DNA of 64,000 nt from an uncultured Pseudohongiella sp. (GTDB lineage Bacteria > Pseudomonadota > Gammaproteobacteria > Pseudomonadales > Pseudohongiellaceae). Position numbers and translations under genes: made by a program. The stretch's first letter is position 1. Each line of letters starts with the position of its first letter. This document shows positions 34,915-43,590 of this stretch, piece by piece. The DNA lies in NCBI GenBank assembly GCA_951812965.1, contig OX638341.1, positions 1,780,438-1,844,437 of the forward strand. The letters run 5' to 3'. The notes beneath the pieces are model-generated. The model did no database searches. It saw only the letters and a list, made by a program, of their open reading frames with translations, and had not been told where the DNA came from.

Positions 34915-36360
34915 CTACCCGGTCTCATAGTCATGCAAGGCGCCGTCCACGGCAATCACTCGGGAACCGCGGAAAAACTCGAAAGTCTGGCGAGCGCCTT
35001 CATCGCCGATCCCTGAAAGCTTCCAGACCGGACGCGGCGCGTCCGGGTGCGGGCCGAGCAGAGTTGCCAGATTTACCTTGACCACTCCGGCCTCAAGCCG
35101 GCGGGCGACTTCCAGAGCCCGTTTTCCCTTGCCGAAAACGTAGGCCGCGAGGCCGTAGGGCGGCGCGTTTGCCAGCGCCACCGCCTGCTCGATACCGGCA
35201 TAGCCATGGATCGTCGCCACCGGCCCGAAGATCTCGTCGAGCGCCTGGTCTCCGCCCAAGCCGGACACCAGCGTGGGTTGCATGAACCACCCATCCAGCG
35301 CCGGCGGTTCGCCACAGCGATGCGCCACGCCGCCCAGGGATTCATAACGCGCGACCGCGGCAAGGACCTGGTCCCGGTGCAGCCGGTGGGCCAATGGGCC
35401 TAGCTGGGTGTCATCCCGCATTGAGGCGCCGATCCGCAATGTATCGAGCGCGGCGGCCGCCATCGCCAGCAGTTGGTCCAGCATGGAGTTGGGGACGATG
35501 ATACGCCCGAGCGCGCGGCACCACTGGCCGTTCAGCGTGGTCAGGAGAGTACGGATCGCTGCTACTACCGCATCGGGATTCGCATCCGGAAGCATGACCA
35601 GTGGATTATTGCCTCCAAGTTCAAGCTGAGCCGGCCGCATCTGCCTGGCGCAGGCGGCCGCTACCGCGCGGCCAGCCGCAAGGCCGCCGGTAAAACTCAC
35701 CGCGGCGACCCGGTGATCCCTGGTCAGCGCTGAACCGGTTTCGCCGGCGCCATGAAGTAGCTGGAAAGCCCCGGCCGGCAAGTCAGCGCGGTCAATCGCT
35801 CGGGCAATTAGCTGTCCCGAAAGTGGTGACCATTCGGAGGGTTTGAACAGCACCGGGCAGCCGGCGGCGAGCGCGCTTGCGATCTTGTGGCTGGCGATGC
35901 CCGCCGGAGCGTTCCAGGGTGCGATCACGACCGCCGGCCCAAGCGGCAGTCGCCCGACCTCAAAGTTGAGATGGCGGTTGATGCAGGTCGGTTCAGCGGT
36001 AAGGGCGGCCGCCCGGCGGAAAGCAGCCGCTGGAATTCGCGCGAGCTCTCTGGTCTGGGTAATGGGCACGCCGGTAGTGACCGCATCGGCTTCGGCGATG
36101 TTGTCCGCGAGTTCAAACAGATTGTCGGCGATTGCAAGCAAGCTGTTGGCGCGCGCCGCGGCCGCCAGTTCGCGCCAGCCGCCGTTGCCATGGACTCGCT
36201 GGGCCGCGGCGATCGCGTCGTCGATCTGCCCGGCGCTGGCGCTACGCTGACGCGCTATGCATTGGCCGCTATTGGCGTCACTAATGACATCCGGCAATTC
36301 CGCCGCCGGAGTCTCCCAGTCGCCGTCAAGGTAGTTAAGGAGAGTGTCTGGAACGGGCAT
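34915..36360 (-). CDS. NAD(P)-dependent aldehyde dehydrogenase
   Basis: A 481-residue aldehyde dehydrogenase. Seen are PAVVIAPWNAPAGIA (cofactor site), LFKPSEWSP, VSFTGGLAAGRAV, LELGGNNPLVML (general base Glu), NGQWCRALGR (catalytic Cys) and EIFGPVATIHGY. It oxidises an aldehyde to an acid; the substrate is unknown. The ATG follows the stop of the acyl-CoA dehydrogenase-like gene directly, so the two are one operon. In a chlorophyll pathway it might act on phytenal made from phytol, which is speculation. The gene converges on the calycin-like gene with a 45-base gap. Confidence 0.88.
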   Translation of the reverse strand: MPVPDTLLNYLDGDWETPAAELPDVISDANSGQCIARQRSASAGQIDDAIAAAQRVHGNGGWRELAAAARANSLLAIADNLFELADNIAEADAVTTGVPITQTRELARIPAAAFRRAAALTAEPTCINRHLNFEVGRLPLGPAVVIAPWNAPAGIASHKIASALAAGCPVLFKPSEWSPLSGQLIARAIDRADLPAGAFQLLHGAGETGSALTRDHRVAAVSFTGGLAAGRAVAAACARQMRPAQLELGGNNPLVMLPDANPDAVVAAIRTLLTTLNGQWCRALGRIIVPNSMLDQLLAMAAAALDTLRIGASMRDDTQLGPLAHRLHRDQVLAAVARYESLGGVAHRCGEPPALDGWFMQPTLVSGLGGDQALDEIFGPVATIHGYAGIEQAVALANAPPYGLAAYVFGKGKRALEVARRLEAGVVKVNLATLLGPHPDAPRPVWKLSGIGDEGARQTFEFFRGSRVIAVDGALHDYETG

Positions 36361-37635
36361 TTAGCTGTCGGCGCCAACGCCGAAAGAGGACTGTTCCGCG
36401 CCGCTTATTTCCCACTGCGCGGCCATCAGCCTCCCGCGTTCCGCCGGAAAGGCCTGCACCAGCGACATGGCAAGATCGCGCAAGGTTCGAGCATGAGGCT
36501 GGGCGTCGTCGGCGCCGGACGTACCGACGCACTTGAGCGCGTTGGTCGCGAGCCGAAACGAATGTTCGGCCACTTGACCCTTGCACAAACGCCAATGCTG
36601 CACTACTTTTTGCTTTTCCAGCAGCGGCGGTGAACTCGTCTCCAACTCAAGCTGGCGCCGCAGCCACAGCATCGCCGACTCCAGATCCACCAGCATCTCG
36701 CCAATGAGTTGCTGGTGCATGGGCGAGGCGCCCAGCGGTTTGCCGGTGTCGGCGAAGGTGCGCTGCCGGAGCATGGAGATGGTCTGGTGGTAGATAGCCC
36801 AGGCCGCGCCGAGATAACAGGCCATTCCGGCAAGTTGGTTGCCGACAAAAGAACCGCGGCTGACCTGCATGCAGCGGACAAATGCGTTCGGCAACGCTAA
36901 CGCGTTCTGAACCGCCACGAACACATCCTTCAGCACCAGCCCGTGGTTCGCGGTGCCGCGCATTCCGATGGCGTTCCAACGCCGGCGTTCCGAAACGCCT
37001 TCGGCGTCACGATCTATGATGAAGGTGCACAGGCCGCCGGCGTCGCTGTATCCCTCGAGTTTCGCGGTCACCAGATAGCGGTCGGCGACGCCGGTCGCGC
37101 AGCCGAAGGACTTGATACCGTTGAGCAGGTATCCGCCATCGATTGGCTTCGCTTCGGTAGTGATGGTGATCGCCGCGGTCTCGGACTTTACCGACTCGCT
37201 GGCGAAGTTGGCCAGCCACTTGCGTTCGGTTCCCATGGCGCCAAGCACTTTTTCGGCGAAGGCTCGCACCACGGGGACTTCTTCGGCGTCGAACAGGTTC
37301 TGTTTGATCGCCTCCAGCGCCAGCAGGCCGCGGGAAGCCGCGCTGCAATGAAAAAACCAGGCGAGCGCGGTCGATGGGCAGGCCGAGCCTATGGCAAAAG
37401 TGGCGGCGGCGAGATCGCGCAGCCCGCCGCCGAGGCCGCCGTAGTCTGGCGGTACCACCAGACCCAGCAGGCCAGCCTCGCTGAAACGCTTTACATGGTC
37501 GCGGCAGAACTCTCCATCCTGGTCCACCATGGCGGCGCTTGCGCGCAAGGCGGGCAGGACGCTTTCGACAATTGCCGCTATCTCACGCTCGCGGACCGTT
37601 AAGCGTTCGACGAAATGCTCGCCGACAAGTTCCAT
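36361..37635 (-). CDS. Acyl-CoA dehydrogenase-like flavoprotein
   Basis: A 424-residue member of the acyl-CoA dehydrogenase fold. Segments include FSEAGLLGLVVPPDYGGLGG, GSACPSTALAWFFHCSAASR, GGYLLNGIKSFGCATGVADR, WNAIGMRGTANHGLVLKDVF and the C-terminal four-helix region. The TANHGL and CATGVAD versions are closer to the DszC/HpaH-like monooxygenase branch than to beta-oxidation enzymes, so it may be a flavin-dependent monooxygenase served by a flavin reductase such as the one at 41256. It is the first gene of an operon with the aldehyde dehydrogenase. A Fnr-type palindrome at 37732 lies 97 bases upstream. Confidence 0.72.
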   Translation of the reverse strand: MELVGEHFVERLTVREREIAAIVESVLPALRASAAMVDQDGEFCRDHVKRFSEAGLLGLVVPPDYGGLGGGLRDLAAATFAIGSACPSTALAWFFHCSAASRGLLALEAIKQNLFDAEEVPVVRAFAEKVLGAMGTERKWLANFASESVKSETAAITITTEAKPIDGGYLLNGIKSFGCATGVADRYLVTAKLEGYSDAGGLCTFIIDRDAEGVSERRRWNAIGMRGTANHGLVLKDVFVAVQNALALPNAFVRCMQVSRGSFVGNQLAGMACYLGAAWAIYHQTISMLRQRTFADTGKPLGASPMHQQLIGEMLVDLESAMLWLRRQLELETSSPPLLEKQKVVQHWRLCKGQVAEHSFRLATNALKCVGTSGADDAQPHARTLRDLAMSLVQAFPAERGRLMAAQWEISGAEQSSFGVGADS

Positions 37636-37731
37636 AAGGCTCTCCAGAGCGCCGTAGCGCCAATTCCGGACAAGCTTTGCGAATGTGTTTCCCGCTCGTG
37701 GATTCTCATCAGAGCAGCCGGCTCGGGGCTA

Positions 37732-37743
37732 TGACAAATGTCA
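37732..37743. promoter_or_regulatory. Fnr-type palindrome (site 1)
   Basis: TGACAAATGTCA, half sites TGAC-N4-GTCA. Its centre is 63 bases before the MFS start at 37801, and it also lies upstream of the divergent acyl-CoA dehydrogenase-like gene. Confidence 0.65.
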
Positions 37744-37800
37744 ATAGGTTTCGCCGCTGGCCGGTGTAGATTGATCGGCAGGCGGACATACTGCGGCGAT

Positions 37801-39129
37801 ATGGAATCTCAATCCACAGCGGCCAGAAGCATCATCGGACTGGCGGTAAACTCCGGTGTCAGCGGTCTCAATCTGTCGACCTACTACCTCGCCTGCTTCA
37901 CCTCGATCATGCTGGCGACGTTCCTGCCTCAATCCCAGGCCTTCTTGCTGGCGGAGCAATTGCGTATTCCGGAATCGGAGCAGGGCGTCATCAGCGGCGA
38001 CCTCAATTTCTGGGGAGAACTCGCCATCATTTCCACTGTCGGTCTGTTCGGCGCGCTGTCGGATCGCGTCGGCAGGCGGCTGGTGATCGCCATTGGATTC
38101 GCGATCATGGGTCTGGGCCTTTACCTTTACCCTCGCGCCACCGAAGTCAACGATCTGCTGTTATACCGGATCATCTATTCGGTCGGCATCTCCGCGGTGA
38201 TTTGCATGATCGTCACCGTTGTCGCGGACTATGTGCGCGACCGCAGCCGCGGCAAGGCGAGCGGTTATCTTGGCGTCATGAACGGTCTCGGCGCGATGGT
38301 GGCGGCGCTGGTGCTGATCCGGCTGCCCGCGCGCTTTATCGAGGGCGGCATGTCGGTGGTGGACGCCGGTCTGGCCACCTACGGCATTGTCGCCGCTATC
38401 GCGCTGCTGTCCGCGGTGGCGATGTTTTTCGGATTGCGCAAGGACCGCGAGGCGGAACGCGAGAGCGGGCCGGGTCTGTTGCGGATATTCGGCGATGGTC
38501 TGTCGGCGGCGCGGGATCCCGGCATTGCCCTTGCGTACGGCGCGGCTTTCGTGGCCCGCGGCAATCTGGCCGTGGCGGGAACTTTTCTGGCGCTTTGGCT
38601 GACTACCTACGGCACCTCGGAACTGGCGCTGTCGGCCGCGGATGCGCTGGCGCGGGGCGCCACCATCATCGCCATTTCCTATACCGCGGCATTGTTCGGC
38701 GCACCGCTGTTCGGCGTCATGACCGATCGCATGCGGCGCACCACGGCGCTCTCGGTTACTTTACTGATCGCCGTGGTCGGCTACGGCGGCACGATTTTCG
38801 TCAGCAACCCCTTCGGTGGCGCGATGATCGCGCTCGCGGTCGTCATTGGCTTGAGCGAAGTCGGCTGCGTGATCACCAGTGGCGTGCTGGTGGCGCAGCA
38901 GGCGCCGGAAAAGATCCGCGGCTCGGTGATCGGAGTGTTCAATCTATCCGGCGCCGTGGGCATTCTGGTCGCCAGCAAGGCTGGCGGCTATCTGTTCGAC
39001 TATTGGCGGCCGGCGGGGCCGTTCGTACTTTTTGCTCTGGTCGCGCTGGCGGTGCTGGTCTGGTCGCTGAGCATCCGGTTTGCGGTTGCCTCGGACGCCG
39101 AAGAGCAATCGACCACCCAGGTATCATGA
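37801..39129 (+). CDS. MFS transporter (cluster carrier 1)
   Basis: A 442-residue major facilitator protein with about 12 membrane helices. The loop motifs are GALSDRVGRRLVIAIGFAIM (motif A) and GVMTDRMRRTTALSV (motif A of the second half); VADYVRDRSRGKASGY lies after helix 4. ATG 37801 is chosen because the first helix starts soon after; the open frame reaches further upstream into the regulatory site. The stop overlaps the next gene as ATGA, so the two are translationally coupled. It resembles the second carrier at 47691 in length and in the motif TxxADYxRDxxRGxA. Confidence 0.85.
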   Translation: MESQSTAARSIIGLAVNSGVSGLNLSTYYLACFTSIMLATFLPQSQAFLLAEQLRIPESEQGVISGDLNFWGELAIISTVGLFGALSDRVGRRLVIAIGFAIMGLGLYLYPRATEVNDLLLYRIIYSVGISAVICMIVTVVADYVRDRSRGKASGYLGVMNGLGAMVAALVLIRLPARFIEGGMSVVDAGLATYGIVAAIALLSAVAMFFGLRKDREAERESGPGLLRIFGDGLSAARDPGIALAYGAAFVARGNLAVAGTFLALWLTTYGTSELALSAADALARGATIIAISYTAALFGAPLFGVMTDRMRRTTALSVTLLIAVVGYGGTIFVSNPFGGAMIALAVVIGLSEVGCVITSGVLVAQQAPEKIRGSVIGVFNLSGAVGILVASKAGGYLFDYWRPAGPFVLFALVALAVLVWSLSIRFAVASDAEEQSTTQVS

Positions 39130-39725
39130 CCTTCTTTCCAAAGTTTGCCGTCGGCTCGGTTGGCTACAACCTGATGTTGCTGCGGGGAGTCTGGCACGAC
39201 CACATCGAACTGTATCAGCTTGACGGCGAGCCACTGGCGCACGACCCCAGCGCGGGAAGTCCGGGGCCCGGCCCGTTCGACAATCTGGTTTACATCGATT
39301 TTGACGGCAAGCGGCTGACCGCCACCAATGTGCATATTCGCGGCCGCGAGCCGGCGGCGAAAACCTTCGCCGGAAGTCTTGTCGATGGTCTGCTGGTGTT
39401 TGATTCTCTTGGCCGCGGCGCCTACCAGAATGTCGGCATGTCGGGCGGACCGGGCGTGCTGACTTTCAGCGCGCGGCAACTCGGCGCTCACACCGGCGTC
39501 TACTTCGAGCCGGATTTCATTATGCTCACCGGCCCGGGTCAGCGGCTGCGGCACACGGTGTTATACCGACACGGCAAGGCTGTGCGGACCCTGACCGCGA
39601 AAGGTACGCGGCTGATGCCCATTTGCGACCGCCGTCACCCGCTGGATCCGAGAGGCCCGGACGGACCGGTCCACGAAACTCGCTTCGAATCCGACATCTG
39701 GTCTGACCTGGAACCCGCTCGTTAG
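39126..39725 (+). CDS. Calycin-like small protein coupled to MFS gene
   Basis: A 199-residue soluble protein starting at ATG 39126, which overlaps the MFS stop codon. The N-terminal LLRGVWHDHIELYQLDGEPL has the GxW start of calycin-like barrels. It continues with beta-rich segments (LVYIDFDGKRLTATNVHIRG, GVLTFSARQLGAHTGVYFEP, DFIMLTGPGQRLRHTVLYRH). I see no catalytic motif. Coupling to a transporter and similarity of its first strand to the protein at 33907 suggest a small-molecule binding protein, maybe for the transported compound. Confidence in the fold is moderate. Confidence 0.5.
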   Translation: MTFFPKFAVGSVGYNLMLLRGVWHDHIELYQLDGEPLAHDPSAGSPGPGPFDNLVYIDFDGKRLTATNVHIRGREPAAKTFAGSLVDGLLVFDSLGRGAYQNVGMSGGPGVLTFSARQLGAHTGVYFEPDFIMLTGPGQRLRHTVLYRHGKAVRTLTAKGTRLMPICDRRHPLDPRGPDGPVHETRFESDIWSDLEPAR

Positions 39726-39917
39726 GGAAGATCTGACAATCGGACTTTGGCGTGCGTCATATCGATATGCCGCAAGATTTGGCGCCGCAAGGCATTTGAC
39801 CCGGGAGCAAGACAAAGCCTCTTGATTTGCATGACTCAACAAGTCCGCGGACGGATTTGTTCAGATCGTATCCAGCGGCATGGCTGCGACGGCGGGACGC
39901 CACGCTTGACGGATTAA

Positions 39918-41069
39918 TCAGGCGCTGGCGCGGGTCAGCGCGGGTTCCGCGGCCTTGATTGGCGGCACCAGCGGCACGGTTTCGATCACCCACCTTAACT
40001 CGGGCGACAGTCGTCTGGCCGGCGAGGGAATGGTCAGGACTTTCTCGCCGCGGCACTTTGCCACGGCTTGACTGTCGATTTTCCAGCCATGTTGTTCTAT
40101 AAGCCGGCGGCGTGCGGCGCGGAAGGTGCGAATGAACTTGTCGTCGCCGAAGGACATCTCGTTGGCCAGATTGTCCGGCAGGTAGTTCGGCGAGGCTGCC
40201 TCGACGATAGTGGCGTCTTCGTTCAGGATGCGCAGCAGCCGCTTCCGCGAGTCGCGGTCGAAGAACCGCGATTTAAAGAAGTTGCGGAACTGCAAGGCGA
40301 AAGTGCGGGTGGTGTTCTCGTCAACCGGCGTGTTGGCGTCGAACATGACGATGGACATGCGCTCATTGATATCAATACGGATGCGGGCGATCATGCCGGG
40401 CAGATACCACTGCGGGAAAGTCGAGGTGGGCTGTCCTTCCTTGCGCATGCGCCGGCGCAGCCAACTTCCCTTGAGCTTTGGCGGGAATTGCAAATTCTCG
40501 GATTTTCCCCACCATTCGCCGGTTTCGATCTTGACGATATGGTTATCCTGCGCCGATTCGGGCTTGCCGAAGGTGGGATGAACGAAAGAAGCGTGAGCGA
40601 TATCGGTACCGTTCTCGACGATGCGCGCCGCGTCCGCCTTCCAACTGAACTCGCTGGTCAGCATGCGCCACCGCGGGTCGTCGAATTCCTCGCAATCCGG
40701 AATCGGAAACCGCTCTTCCTCGGGCAAGTCGCCGAGGAACACCCAGATCAAGCCGTAGCGCTCCGCTACCGGGTAGGAATCTATCCGGGCGCGCTGTGGT
40801 ATCGCCAGGTTTTCGCCCTCGGAAGGAATGAAGTTCAGGGCGCCATCTTCAGCATAGCGCCAGCCGTGATATGGGCAAACCACGCAATCGTCATGCAGCC
40901 AGCCGCCGGAAAGGGACCCGCCGCGGTGCAGGCAGACATCGCTCAGACAATGCGCCTTGCCTTGCCGGTCGCGGAACAGCACGAAGTTCTGGCCCAGCAG
41001 TCTTGCCTTGACCGGATCGCGACCGACACGGGCCGACCATTCCGCTACATACCAAAGGTTAATCAACAT
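39918..41069 (-). CDS. Rieske oxygenase, pheophorbide a oxygenase/VanA type
   Basis: A 383-residue oxygenase alpha subunit. The Rieske [2Fe-2S] motif is C46-L-H48 (SDVCLHRGGSLSGG) and C65-P-Y-H68 (VVCPYHGWRY). The mononuclear iron motif is ENGTDIAHASFVHPTF with Asp156, His159 and His164. The C-terminal RTFALQFRNFFKSRFFDRD and EDATIVEAASPNYLP resemble the PaO/CAO/VanA branch rather than ring-hydroxylating dioxygenases with a beta subunit; no beta-subunit gene is nearby. In plants PaO opens the pheophorbide macrocycle. ATG 41069 is preferred; a GTG two codons earlier is possible. A Fnr-type palindrome is 63 bases upstream. Confidence 0.75.
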   Translation of the reverse strand: MLINLWYVAEWSARVGRDPVKARLLGQNFVLFRDRQGKAHCLSDVCLHRGGSLSGGWLHDDCVVCPYHGWRYAEDGALNFIPSEGENLAIPQRARIDSYPVAERYGLIWVFLGDLPEEERFPIPDCEEFDDPRWRMLTSEFSWKADAARIVENGTDIAHASFVHPTFGKPESAQDNHIVKIETGEWWGKSENLQFPPKLKGSWLRRRMRKEGQPTSTFPQWYLPGMIARIRIDINERMSIVMFDANTPVDENTTRTFALQFRNFFKSRFFDRDSRKRLLRILNEDATIVEAASPNYLPDNLANEMSFGDDKFIRTFRAARRRLIEQHGWKIDSQAVAKCRGEKVLTIPSPARRLSPELRWVIETVPLVPPIKAAEPALTRASA

Positions 41070-41131
41070 AGGCACAGCCGCCGAATACGCTTTCTTCTCG
41101 CTAGTTTACCCAAATGCCTCGGCAAAGATCA

Positions 41132-41143
41132 TGATTTTTGTCA
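41132..41143. promoter_or_regulatory. Fnr-type palindrome (site 2)
   Basis: TGATTTTTGTCA, half sites TGAT-N4-GTCA, centred about 68 bases before the Rieske oxygenase start on the reverse strand. Confidence 0.55.
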
Positions 41144-41184
41144 AAGCCCGCATGCCGGATGGATGCGCCATTGACCGCGGAGCA

Positions 41185-41196
41185 TGATAATTGTCA
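41185..41196. promoter_or_regulatory. Fnr-type palindrome (site 3)
   Basis: TGATAATTGTCA, half sites TGAT-N4-GTCA with the AATT core, centred about 65 bases before the flavin reductase start at 41256. Confidence 0.65.
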
Positions 41197-41255
41197 AGGC
41201 TCAAGCCGGTTGGCGGACGTATCCTTGTTGTCGCAACTATCAAGATTCCGGCAAT

Positions 41256-41786
41256 ATGGCCCACGCCACCAGACAAGCTCGCCAATCCATCGACGTCGCC
41301 GGTTTCAGAACCGCCTTGAGCAGCTTCGCCACTGGCGTTGCGATTGTCTCGACCAGCGCGCCGAACGGTGAGCCGGTCGGCGTCACCATAAACAGCTTTG
41401 CCTCGGTCTCGCTGGCGCCGCCGCTTGTGCTATGGAATATCGCCAGATCGGCCTTGAGCCACCACATCTTTGTCGGGGCGAGATATTTCTGCATCAATGT
41501 GCTGGCGATGCACCAGCAGCAACTGTCCATAACATTCGCCAAAACCGGCGCCGACAAGTTTTCGGGACTGAACTGTGGGACCGGCGTCGGCGGCGTACCG
41601 AAGCTGCCGGAGTTCGCGGCCTGTTTCGAATGCGAGACCGAACACAGGCATGAAGGCGGAGATCACACCATCATCGTAGGGCGGGTGCTCGCTTTCGAGG
41701 ATCGCAAGACCGACCCGCTGATCTTCTACCGGGGCAGGTTTCTGCGCAAGGGCGGACCCTACCCCGAAGACGGGCCGCAAGCCTGA
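41256..41786 (+). CDS. Flavin reductase-like protein
   Basis: A 176-residue flavin reductase domain protein (HpaC type). It has FRTALSSFATGVAIVSTSAP, GVTINSFASVSLAPPLVLWN and YFCINVLAMHQQQLSITFA, the conserved flavin-binding stretches, and ends HTIIVGRVLAFEDR with LIFYRGRF. Such proteins supply FMNH2 or FADH2 to two-component monooxygenases, or act as a reductase for Rieske oxygenases. It is divergent from the Rieske gene, and each has its own Fnr-type site. ATG 41256 is chosen over the open frame from 41184, which lies inside the operator. Confidence 0.82.
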   Translation: MAHATRQARQSIDVAGFRTALSSFATGVAIVSTSAPNGEPVGVTINSFASVSLAPPLVLWNIARSALSHHIFVGARYFCINVLAMHQQQLSITFAKTGADKFSGLNCGTGVGGVPKLPEFAACFECETEHRHEGGDHTIIVGRVLAFEDRKTDPLIFYRGRFLRKGGPYPEDGPQA

Positions 41787-41801
41787 GCCGCCGCGGACAT
41801 G

Positions 41802-42554
41802 TTATCTACCCGATACTCTGCCGGCGCTGTGGACCACGTCCGGCTTGAGCAGATGCACGCGGTAGCTGCCCTCTATCTCGATCACGCCATCGTCGCGCAA
41901 ACGCCGGATCGCCCGGCTCACGGTCTCGATAGTCAGGCCAAGATAGTCCGCCATGTCCTGCCGGGACATCGGCAGATCGACCACGGTTTCGCTTGGGCCG
42001 ACACCGCGCTCGCGAATCTCCTGCAGCAGGTAGCAAACACGTTCGTGGGCCTTCTTCTGGCCCAGGGCAACCATGAGGTCGATGGCGTGGGAGGAGATCG
42101 ATCCGCGGATGCGCCGCATGTTGATTTCCAGCGCCTCAGACTCGCCGGCGCAACGCGACAGCCGGTAGATGGGAAACTCCCGCACCTCGGCCTCGCTAAG
42201 ACTCTGCAGCGAATACTCGAAATGGCCGTCGTTGGGCGACAGCCCGATGAAATCGCCCGGGTAGGAAAATCCGAAAACCTGGCGTTGACCGCACGGCGCC
42301 GACCGCTCCACCATGACCACACCCTTTTCCACCACGTAAATGGCTCTTGCCCTGGAATACTGGTCAAACACAAACTTGTGGGCGCGAACCCGGTGCAGCA
42401 CCGAAGAGCACTTGAGCCAGGCGACAATTCGCTCGTCGACACCCGCGAAGAGACGCCGGCAATAGTCCGGGGAATTAGGCCCACGCTCCGGCGTCTGGCC
42501 GGTGCGACCCCCTTGCATATGAGCATGAGGCGAGGAAATCACGACATGTCCCAA
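41802..42554 (-). CDS. Crp/Fnr-family transcriptional regulator
   Basis: A 250-residue regulator: cyclic-nucleotide-like sensor domain (residues 45-150, HRVRAHKFVFDQYSRARAIY, FGFSYPGDFIGLSPND) and a winged helix (VVDLPMSRQDMADYLGLTIE). The recognition helix reads ETVSR at 210-214, the same key residues as in Fnr, which bind TTGAT-type half sites. The Fnr N-terminal four-cysteine cluster is not present; only scattered cysteines occur (YCRRLF, WLKCSS, APCGQ, RCAGES). So the signal may differ from oxygen sensing by 4Fe-4S. Six matching palindromes lie in this cluster, making it the probable local controller. Confidence 0.85.
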   Translation of the reverse strand: MGHVVISSPHAHMQGGRTGQTPERGPNSPDYCRRLFAGVDERIVAWLKCSSVLHRVRAHKFVFDQYSRARAIYVVEKGVVMVERSAPCGQRQVFGFSYPGDFIGLSPNDGHFEYSLQSLSEAEVREFPIYRLSRCAGESEALEINMRRIRGSISSHAIDLMVALGQKKAHERVCYLLQEIRERGVGPSETVVDLPMSRQDMADYLGLTIETVSRAIRRLRDDGVIEIEGSYRVHLLKPDVVHSAGRVSGR

Positions 42555-42586
42555 TTTTTCACGCGACTGCGATGCTGAAAAGATTG

Positions 42587-42605
42587 CAGACGAATGAAAC
42601 GTCTG
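42587..42605. promoter_or_regulatory. Inverted repeat between regulator and bilin-reductase-like gene
   Basis: CAGACG-N7-CGTCTG lies in the 125-base divergent gap, followed by TGTCAAT. A perfect 16-bp palindrome with core GACCCGGGTC is at 42639-42654. These may be operators of a kind different from the Fnr-type sites. Confidence 0.35.
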
Positions 42606-42679
42606 TCAATAGATCGCGCCTAATTCCGGCGCGCGAGCCGCGACCCGGGTCGCGCTGAATAAAGTACGAGGAGTCACCC

Positions 42680-43468
42680 ATGGAAACCCTGGCGCGCAAG
42701 ATCAGCCAACAGACGCTTGACCGGATCAGCGGGCATCTCGGCCTTGAGGAGATCACCGCCGCGAACGGACCGTTTCGCGCCTTGATCTCGCCTGCCTTCG
42801 GCGATGCCGAGATCGGCAGCATGCGCCTTTGGCGTGGCGAGAGGCTGCAGAAGATGGTTTACATCGGCATGACCGTGGCGGCCATCGGCATCGATTCCCA
42901 CATGATCTTCGCCTTCACCATGCCGGACTCGCCAGTGCCGAATTTTACGCTTGATTCGGTTTACGCCAGAATGCCGCCAGTCGCCGATACGGAGCAGCCG
43001 GAAGGCGAAGAGCAGTACGCCTTCCATCTCGACCTCATTCCGAAGTGCGACCTCGGCGTCAACCACGCCTATTTGCGGAGCGTCTACCAGCCCTTGTCCG
43101 AGACCCGGCAGCGGCTGCGCGCGGCGGACGGAATCTATCCGGCGCTGCTTTCAACAACCCAGCGGGCCATCATGTCGCCGTGGATGCTGGCGCGGCGCGC
43201 GACTCCGGAGGCATACCGCGAGCAAGTCTATCCAGCGGTCGAGGAATATCTGTCCCACTGGCTGGAGCTGGTGGATCAGGGCCTCGGCGATATCGCCGAC
43301 AGTATTTTCGGCGAGACAGGCAGCAGTCGCGAGGCCGCCAGCCGGACTCTGATCTTCAATCGCGAAATCGACCCGGTCTGGGCCAAGGTAGATCGAATGC
43401 TGGGCGAAGCGACTTCCGGGCAATTGCTTGCCGTGCTACGCAGCCTGGGAGTGGAATCCGCGTCCTGA
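42680..43468 (+). CDS. Bilin reductase/RCCR superfamily-like protein
   Basis: A 262-residue protein. ATG 42680 follows GAGGAG. The pattern VAAIGIDSHMIFAFTMPDSP, EEQYAFHLDLIPKCDLGVNH and YLRSVYQPLSETRQRLR resembles the central sheet and LD-x-x-P-K/R-x-DL motif of ferredoxin-dependent bilin reductases and RCCR, as also seen in the protein at 32068 (LDFIPRKDL). The C-terminal half (EQVYPAVEEYLSHWLELVDQ) is helical, as in that superfamily. The match is weaker than for 32068. It lies head to head with the regulator gene and before a TonB receptor. Confidence 0.6.
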   Translation: METLARKISQQTLDRISGHLGLEEITAANGPFRALISPAFGDAEIGSMRLWRGERLQKMVYIGMTVAAIGIDSHMIFAFTMPDSPVPNFTLDSVYARMPPVADTEQPEGEEQYAFHLDLIPKCDLGVNHAYLRSVYQPLSETRQRLRAADGIYPALLSTTQRAIMSPWMLARRATPEAYREQVYPAVEEYLSHWLELVDQGLGDIADSIFGETGSSREAASRTLIFNREIDPVWAKVDRMLGEATSGQLLAVLRSLGVESAS

Positions 43469-43497
43469 CCGGCGCCCGCTTCCTGCCCGCGGGAACA

Positions 43498-43509
43498 TGA
43501 CAATTATCA
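43498..43509. promoter_or_regulatory. Fnr-type palindrome (site 4)
   Basis: TGACAATTATCA, half sites TGAC-N4-ATCA with the AATT core, centred 87 bases before the TonB receptor start. Confidence 0.65.
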
Positions 43510-43590
43510 ATTCCAGCTTGTTCTTCCCCTGCTAGGATTTAACGCAAGGGGCTATGCGAAGTCCCCGGCATTACGTGGGGGAAACATGCT

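Noticed and set aside
36361..37635. Calling this a fatty acyl-CoA dehydrogenase of beta-oxidation
   Set aside because: No thiolase, hydratase or CoA ligase gene is nearby and some motifs lean to the flavin monooxygenase branch, so I left the function open.
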